DNA of 10,711 nucleotides, from assembly GCA_016839875.1 (NCBI GenBank), contig JAEOTK010000256.1, forward strand, positions 1 through 10,711, written 5' to 3'. This stretch comes from Candidatus Heimdallarchaeota archaeon (GTDB lineage Archaea > Asgardarchaeota > Heimdallarchaeia > Heimdallarchaeales > Heimdallarchaeaceae). The notes under the pieces were generated by a model, which was not told the DNA's origin, did not search any database, and worked only from the letters and a program-made list of their open reading frames with translations. The translations under genes were made by a program, and so were the position numbers. Of this stretch, positions 7,357 through 10,711 are shown piece after piece; the stretch's first letter is position 1, and each line of letters begins with the position of its first letter.

Positions 7357-8241
7357 TTATCGAAACGTTGGAATTATCTCTTTAGCTACTTTTTCTAATG
7401 TTTTCTGTAGATGTTCTTTTCCTGGATAGTAAAAGATGAATTCTTCAAAACCCACTTCAGAATATTTTTCCACGTATTTTGTGAAATTATCTTCCTTATC
7501 AAACAAATTAAAAGCTTCTTCTCCATATATTAAGAGAGAACGTTTGAGATTTTTGGGATCTCTTCCAAGTTCATTACAGAATTTGTCTATTTTCTCATTT
7601 CTTTCAACTGTTTTTTTGAACATCTCTTCAGGATTTAATCCCCTACCTCCATAAGAATTCCAAGTATCTGCATATTTCGCTGCAGTTTTCAACATCTTGT
7701 CTCCCATTGCACCTATCATTATTGGAGGACGAGGTTTCTGTATTGGTGGTGGGAAAATGTTGGAGTCTATTAGCTGATAGAATTCACCTTCATATTTGAT
7801 AATAGTCTGATTACTTAGAAGTTGGTCGATTATATCTACTGCTTCATTAAATCGTCTTACTCTCTCCCCAGCAGGATAATCTGGAATTCCAACCATAGGA
7901 AATTCAGTAGTTCCTGGTAATCCGGTACCTAAACCTAAGATTAAGCGACCATTAGAAATATGATCAACTGTCATAGCTTGTCTTGCGAGCATCGGTGGAT
8001 GTCTTAGGAAAACAGAAGTAATTAGTGTTCCAATTTTGATTGTTTTTGTTGCATGTGCTACAGCTGCCAGCATTGACCACCCTTCAAACCAATGTTCAGT
8101 TGGTTGGCTGTATATACAATAATGATCAGCTATCCATACGCTGTCAAAACCTAATTCTTCAACATGTTTCCAACGTCGGAGTTCTTCTTCCCAAGAATTT
8201 CTCTGAAGGTTAATCATTCCAAAAGAAAGTTCTTTTGCCAT
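7357..8241 (-). CDS. Luciferase-like monooxygenase-family oxidoreductase, probably F420- or flavin-dependent
   Basis: The protein has 294 residues, close to the usual 290-340 of this TIM-barrel family. Family marks in order are LGFDSVWIADHY (30-41), TIKIGTLITSVFLRHPPMLARQAMTVD with the non-prolyl cis-peptide region near residues 74-76, ISNGRLILGLGTGL (95-108), RRFNEAVDIIDQLL (129-142), YEGEFYQL (150-157), and PRPPIMIGAMGDKMLKTAAKYADTWN (170-195). These are typical of the branch with F420-dependent glucose-6-phosphate dehydrogenase and methylene-tetrahydromethanopterin reductase, so F420 is the likelier cofactor in an archaeon; FMN cannot be excluded. The substrate is not predictable. The ATG at 8241 follows a well-placed TATA-like box. 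The gene is 58 bp from the amidohydrolase gene upstream and 103 bp from the SagB-type gene downstream. A metabolic link with the neighbouring oxidoreductase is possible but not shown. Confidence 0.9.
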   Translation of the reverse strand: MAKELSFGMINLQRNSWEEELRRWKHVEELGFDSVWIADHYCIYSQPTEHWFEGWSMLAAVAHATKTIKIGTLITSVFLRHPPMLARQAMTVDHISNGRLILGLGTGLPGTTEFPMVGIPDYPAGERVRRFNEAVDIIDQLLSNQTIIKYEGEFYQLIDSNIFPPPIQKPRPPIMIGAMGDKMLKTAAKYADTWNSYGGRGLNPEEMFKKTVERNEKIDKFCNELGRDPKNLKRSLLIYGEEAFNLFDKEDNFTKYVEKYSEVGFEEFIFYYPGKEHLQKTLEKVAKEIIPTFR

Positions 8242-8255
8242 ACTTATCCTATTCT

Positions 8256-8262
8256 AAAAAAA
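8256..8262 (-). terminator. Oligo-T stop after the amidohydrolase gene
   Basis: Seven T in a row on the minus strand lie about 37 bp after the TGA stop of the amidohydrolase gene. The run sits in the promoter region of the next gene, so one short spacer appears to hold both a stop and a start signal. Confidence 0.38.
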
Positions 8263-8274
8263 TTTATTAATTTA
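8261..8274 (-). promoter_or_regulatory. TATA-like box of the luciferase-like gene
   Basis: The minus strand reads AAATTAATAAATTT, centred about 26 bp before the ATG at 8241, the expected place for a leaderless archaeal transcript. It overlaps the T-run that probably ends the upstream amidohydrolase transcript. Confidence 0.42.
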
Positions 8275-8299
8275 ATGCAATCACAGTAAGTTTCCTAAT

Positions 8300-9616
8300 T
8301 CATTTTCTTCTTATGAATTGTCCTCTACTAATACCAACAAAATCCCTATCCTCAACAATAAATTCTCCACGAAGAATTGTTGATTCTATCAATCCCTTGG
8401 TTATCATACTATCATATGGAGTATAATCTGATCGAGAATGACCTTCTTTAATAAATAGAGTTTTTTCAGGGTCAAATAAAACAAAATCAGCATCAGAACC
8501 AACCTGTATTGTTCCTTTCTTAGGATAGAGATTGTGAATCTTAGCAGGATCTATGGTAAATTTATCTATGATTTCATTTCCAAAAAGATGAAACATCAAC
8601 GAGAAACTGAATTCCAATCCCCCAATTCCTTTAGGTACTTTACTTGCTTCCTCATATCTCATTTTTTCAGCTTTTCTAAAAGGACAATGATCTGTTCCTA
8701 TTGTATTTATCAATGTTATATTCTGCTTAAGTTTCACTTGCTCTTCAGCTGAACGCAAAGGTGGAGCAAACAGGAATAATCTTCCATCTTCTCTCTCATA
8801 AACATCTTTTGTTAAATGGAAGTATTGAGGACAACTTTCGATGAAAATATTCTCCCCAAGTAATTCTCCATAATTCTCTTTCAGAAATTCAATTGATGAA
8901 CCACAGTTGACATGAACAATGTAGAGCTTACCTTTAGTTTCATTGACAATTTCTGCAAGTTTCTTTACTTCTTCTATTTCAGCTATAGCTGGTCTGGAAC
9001 TCTCATACTTCTCTACAGTATCTTCAACATTAGTGTTGAGTATTATCTCATCATTCTCAGCATGAACTAGAATAAGTGTTTCAGTTTTCATAGAACGTTC
9101 TAAGAATTCCCTAAGTTGAGAATCAGATATTTTGCGATTGCTCTCTGAATAAGTAGTAAACAGTTTAATTGAAGAGATGCCATTTTCTCTCGAAACGTTG
9201 ATGAGTTTATCTACTTCATCATTATAGTTCCCAGCTGTGGTATGGAAAGCATAATCGATGTAGGAGTCTTTAGCTTCGTTCTGTTTCTTCTTCAAAGCTT
9301 GATCAAATTCATCAAAAGAGTTAACTGGATTAAGAAAGTCAATAAATGTTGTAATACCCCCAAAAGCTGCAGCTTTTGAAGCACTTTCGTAATCATCACT
9401 TGATCTGAATTCACCCAAATCAAGATTGATGTGAACATGTGGATCAATGAAACCTGGCAAGATTAGTTTGTCAGTACAACTTACAATTTTTTCACAAGGA
9501 AGTTTCGTTCCAGGAGAAACAATTTTTGATATAACTTGATTTTTGATATATACATCTAAAGAGACAAACAGTCCATTTTGATATACTTTACCGTTTACAA
9601 GACCTAATGAATACAT
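8300..9616 (-). CDS. Hydantoinase/dihydropyrimidinase-type cyclic amidohydrolase
   Basis: The protein has 438 residues, a metal-dependent hydrolase that opens cyclic amide rings such as hydantoins or dihydropyrimidines. The expected two-metal site is complete: H60 and H62 in DPHVH, K151 in SIKLFTTY as the carboxylated lysine, H185 in LVHAEN, H235 in IVHVNCGSS, and D309 in IGTDHCPF. ESCPQYFHL (260-268) and LYPKKGTIQVGSDADFVLFDP near the end are also hallmarks of the hydantoinase/dihydropyrimidinase branch. Dihydroorotases normally have H-x-H-x-R, where the arginine binds the substrate carboxylate. Here the residue two after the second histidine is Asn (HVHIN), so biosynthetic dihydroorotase is less likely despite the nearby carbamoyltransferase gene. 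The ATG at 9616 gives a natural N terminus (beta-sandwich strand YSLGLVNGKVYQNG). Allantoinase or another ring amide hydrolase remains possible. Confidence 0.86.
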   Translation of the reverse strand: MYSLGLVNGKVYQNGLFVSLDVYIKNQVISKIVSPGTKLPCEKIVSCTDKLILPGFIDPHVHINLDLGEFRSSDDYESASKAAAFGGITTFIDFLNPVNSFDEFDQALKKKQNEAKDSYIDYAFHTTAGNYNDEVDKLINVSRENGISSIKLFTTYSESNRKISDSQLREFLERSMKTETLILVHAENDEIILNTNVEDTVEKYESSRPAIAEIEEVKKLAEIVNETKGKLYIVHVNCGSSIEFLKENYGELLGENIFIESCPQYFHLTKDVYEREDGRLFLFAPPLRSAEEQVKLKQNITLINTIGTDHCPFRKAEKMRYEEASKVPKGIGGLEFSFSLMFHLFGNEIIDKFTIDPAKIHNLYPKKGTIQVGSDADFVLFDPEKTLFIKEGHSRSDYTPYDSMITKGLIESTILRGEFIVEDRDFVGISRGQFIRRK

Positions 9617-9650
9617 GAAATTGACTTTCCTGTTTTTATCATGAACTAAA

Positions 9651-9663
9651 GAATAAATAAAAG
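9651..9663 (-). promoter_or_regulatory. TATA-like box of the amidohydrolase gene
   Basis: The minus strand reads CTTTTATTTATTC, centred about 41 bp before the ATG at 9616. The predicted leader is about 14 bases and would include AGGAAAG (complement of 9625-9631), a weak ribosome-binding site 8 bases before the start. A more distal transcript running in from the small nuclease-fold gene is the alternative. Confidence 0.35.
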
Positions 9664-9721
9664 TTATCCAATTGGGTTAAGATAGAAATCCAATACAGGA
9701 AATTACTATTATTAGTGAAAT

Positions 9722-10132
9722 TTATACTACTCTTTCTGCATACTTCTCTGCTATAGTATCATTTATCCACCATTTTATTTTTGGTTTCACCGATGTAGGA
9801 TGTTCTTTGACCATTTTTGAAAAATTTTCTTCTGTGATTTTGTAGATTTGTGGTTTTTTGTCATAATCAGTTACAATCCACAATTCTTGAGCATGAAGGA
9901 TATACTCTCCATCTGATTCTAGAATCTGTTCAGAAGATAAATCTACAATAGCAAACTTGTCACTTGAGGTTGTCTTTACTTCTACTGTTACAAGACCAAA
10001 TTCATCGTTGTACTCTAAATCCCAGTGTCTCCCCTTTTTTCCTGAAACAACATCTACTTCATACCCTTTGCTTTCAAGGTATTCTTTCACAAGTTTTTCT
10101 CCCCCTAATGCTTTTTCTTTATTAGTACTCAT
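9722..10132 (-). CDS. Small PD-(D/E)XK nuclease-fold protein, DUF3883-like
   Basis: The protein has 136 residues from an ATG. The N-terminal half shows the layout of the restriction-endonuclease-like fold: a helix with GGEKLVKEYLESKGYEV (10-26), then GRHWDLEY with D38, a strand VTVEVKTT with E51 and K53, and afterwards DLSSEQI (64-70), where related proteins have a helix starting at a conserved T/S-x-x-E. This D...E-x-K pattern and the GE-x-x-V start are typical of DUF3883 and related domains, which are usually attached to helicases or restriction subunits. Here the domain stands alone. The C-terminal part (about 84-136) is charged, with WW and a basic patch (SVKPKIKWW). No restriction methylase, helicase or toxin-antitoxin partner is adjacent. 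Metal-dependent nuclease activity is possible but unproven; a structural or DNA-binding role is the alternative. Confidence 0.72.
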   Translation of the reverse strand: MSTNKEKALGGEKLVKEYLESKGYEVDVVSGKKGRHWDLEYNDEFGLVTVEVKTTSSDKFAIVDLSSEQILESDGEYILHAQELWIVTDYDKKPQIYKITEENFSKMVKEHPTSVKPKIKWWINDTIAEKYAERVV

Positions 10133-10138
10133 AGTTTT

Positions 10139-10144
10139 TCACTC
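10139..10144 (-). promoter_or_regulatory. Ribosome-binding site of the small nuclease-fold gene
   Basis: GAGTGA on the minus strand lies 6 bases before the ATG at 10132 and resembles the GAGGTGA core complementary to the archaeal 16S rRNA end. It supports the chosen start and a leadered transcript, unlike most genes here. Confidence 0.4.
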
Positions 10145-10184
10145 TGGGTATTTTTTTTACTAATCTATTCTTTTGCTAATGTCA

Positions 10185-10197
10185 ATATAAAAATATA
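10185..10197 (-). promoter_or_regulatory. TATA box of the small nuclease-fold gene (near-symmetric)
   Basis: The sequence is ATATAAAAATATA, which on the minus strand reads TATATTTTTATAT. Its distance to the ATG at 10132 predicts a leader of about 33 bases that contains the ribosome-binding site. Because it is almost a mirror of itself, it could also work rightward, as a second and more distal promoter of the carbamoyltransferase gene. Confidence 0.4.
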
Positions 10198-10205
10198 GCA
10201 GTATA

Positions 10206-10272
10206 GTCTGCAGTTGCGTCGTAATTCGTATGTAAAAATAAGGTTTATAAAGAAAAATTGTTATCTGCAGAC
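10206..10272. repeat. Inverted repeat GTCTGCAG / CTGCAGAC flanking the carbamoyltransferase promoter
   Basis: GTCTGCAG at 10206-10213 and its exact reverse complement CTGCAGAC at 10265-10272 enclose the TATA box at 10244-10251. Each arm contains the palindrome CTGCAG; the two palindrome centres are 57 bp apart. The downstream arm ends about where transcription should begin. This placement suits an operator pair for a repressor, but eight-base arms can occur by chance. Confidence 0.35.
10244..10251 (+). promoter_or_regulatory. TATA box of the carbamoyltransferase gene
   Basis: TTTATAAA is the best archaeal TATA match in the window, preceded by a purine-rich AAAATAAGG that could be the BRE. 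It predicts a transcript start near 10273 and a leader of about 50 bases, long enough to carry the ribosome-binding site seen before the ATG. Confidence 0.6.
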
Positions 10273-10310
10273 CAATAAGATTAGTTAAAGGAAATTAGTC
10301 TAAATTGTAT

Positions 10311-10315
10311 AGGAG
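10311..10315 (+). promoter_or_regulatory. Ribosome-binding site of the carbamoyltransferase gene
   Basis: AGGAG lies 7 bases before the ATG at 10323 and is the clearest Shine-Dalgarno sequence in the window. It fixes the start codon and, with the TATA box, shows that this gene has a leadered transcript. Confidence 0.6.
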
Positions 10316-10322
10316 ATATATT

Positions 10323-10711
10323 ATGACAAGTTTTAAAGGACGAGATATTGTCTCATTGAAAAATTTTAAGCGTCAAGATTATGAACAAATTTTCAAGGTT
10401 GCAGAGAAACTAGAACCTATTGCTCGCAATAGAAAAAATGTTGATCTATTAAAAGATAAAACCTTAGTAACAGCCTTTTACCAACCTTCAACCAGAACCC
10501 GTTTAGCCCATGAATCAGCCATGCTAAGATTGGGTGGGAAGGTAACAGGATTTTCAGATGCTAAGATGACTCGTGCAGGAGATTTTTACATGGAATCCAT
10601 CAAGGATACCTTCAAAATGCTCGAAAGTTATGGAGATGTAATTGTTGTGAGGCATTTCCTAAAAGGTGCTCCTCATGAAGCAGCTAAATGGGTTAATGTT
10701 CCAATTATTAA
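10323..10711 (+). CDS. pyrB: Aspartate carbamoyltransferase family protein, N-terminal 129 residues (3'-truncated)
   Basis: The frame runs from an ATG to the right edge and gives the carbamoyl-phosphate domain of a transcarbamoylase. The product would make N-carbamoyl-aspartate in pyrimidine synthesis. FKGRDIVSLKNF at 4-15 and the phosphate loop STRTR at 56-60 (LAHESAMLRLGG follows) are characteristic. So is YGDVIVVRHFLKGAPHEAA (103-121), where R110 matches the E. coli residue Arg105. RH followed by x-x-x-G-A favours aspartate over ornithine carbamoyltransferase. The 80s loop is unusual: where E. coli has Ser80 and Lys84 before the KGE motif, this protein reads TRAGDFYMESIKDT, with neither Ser nor Lys at those places (A85 and Y89 in the best alignment). 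The gene is transcribed away from the small nuclease-fold gene. Another member of the carbamoyltransferase family with changed substrate is possible. Confidence 0.85.
   Translation, partial: MTSFKGRDIVSLKNFKRQDYEQIFKVAEKLEPIARNRKNVDLLKDKTLVTAFYQPSTRTRLAHESAMLRLGGKVTGFSDAKMTRAGDFYMESIKDTFKMLESYGDVIVVRHFLKGAPHEAAKWVNVPII

Noticed and set aside
10151..10158. Run of eight T on the plus strand as a possible terminator
   Set aside because: No plus-strand gene ends upstream of it; on the minus strand it is an A-run in the leader of the small nuclease-fold gene.
9957..10163. Plus-strand frame of 68 codons opposite the small nuclease-fold gene
   Set aside because: Ser/Thr/Pro-rich translation typical of antisense shadow; the opposite strand has clear family motifs and a ribosome site.
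9722..10711. A restriction-modification or defence island built around the nuclease-fold protein
   Set aside because: No methylase, helicase, toxin or other defence gene is next to it; the neighbours are metabolic genes.

Overview
This AT-rich window (roughly one third G+C by eye) most likely comes from an archaeal chromosome. Several genes have a TATA-like box about 25-30 bp ahead of the start codon with little or no leader. T-rich tracts without obvious hairpins follow several genes. A luciferase-like oxidoreductase of the type that often uses F420 is present, and two secreted proteins end in a PE-motif, a membrane helix and a basic tail, as many archaeal surface proteins do. An Asgard or similar uncultured lineage would fit, but nothing here proves the lineage.

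Left part (1-4450). The last 66 codons of a membrane-anchored surface protein run rightward and converge, 11 bp apart, on a very large leftward gene. That gene encodes a 1411-residue exported protein made of about 25 Asp-box (BNR) repeats between a signal sequence and a C-terminal anchor. Both tails carry the same VIPE motif ahead of the membrane helix, which suggests they share an anchoring or processing route.

Middle part (4451-8241). A zinc-dependent, medium-chain alcohol dehydrogenase and a DinB-fold protein run rightward. They meet, leftward, a SagB-type FMN oxidoreductase with an extra C-terminal beta-rich domain, and a luciferase-like monooxygenase. These genes appear to be separate transcription units with their own promoters rather than one operon.

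Right part (8300-10711). A hydantoinase/dihydropyrimidinase-type amidohydrolase and a small PD-(D/E)XK, DUF3883-like protein run leftward. A carbamoyltransferase of the aspartate transcarbamoylase family starts rightward and leaves the window. Its promoter has a clear TATA box flanked by an inverted repeat centred on CTGCAG. The amidohydrolase lies near the carbamoyltransferase gene but looks catabolic rather than like a standard dihydroorotase.

No RNA genes, CRISPR arrays, insertion sequences or phage genes were seen. No gene-free stretch exceeds 300 bases; the longest is 10133-10322, which holds the divergent promoters. The clearest oddities are the Asp-box giant, the shared tails, the altered 80s-loop of the carbamoyltransferase and the two-domain SagB protein. 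No coherent new multi-gene system could be shown.
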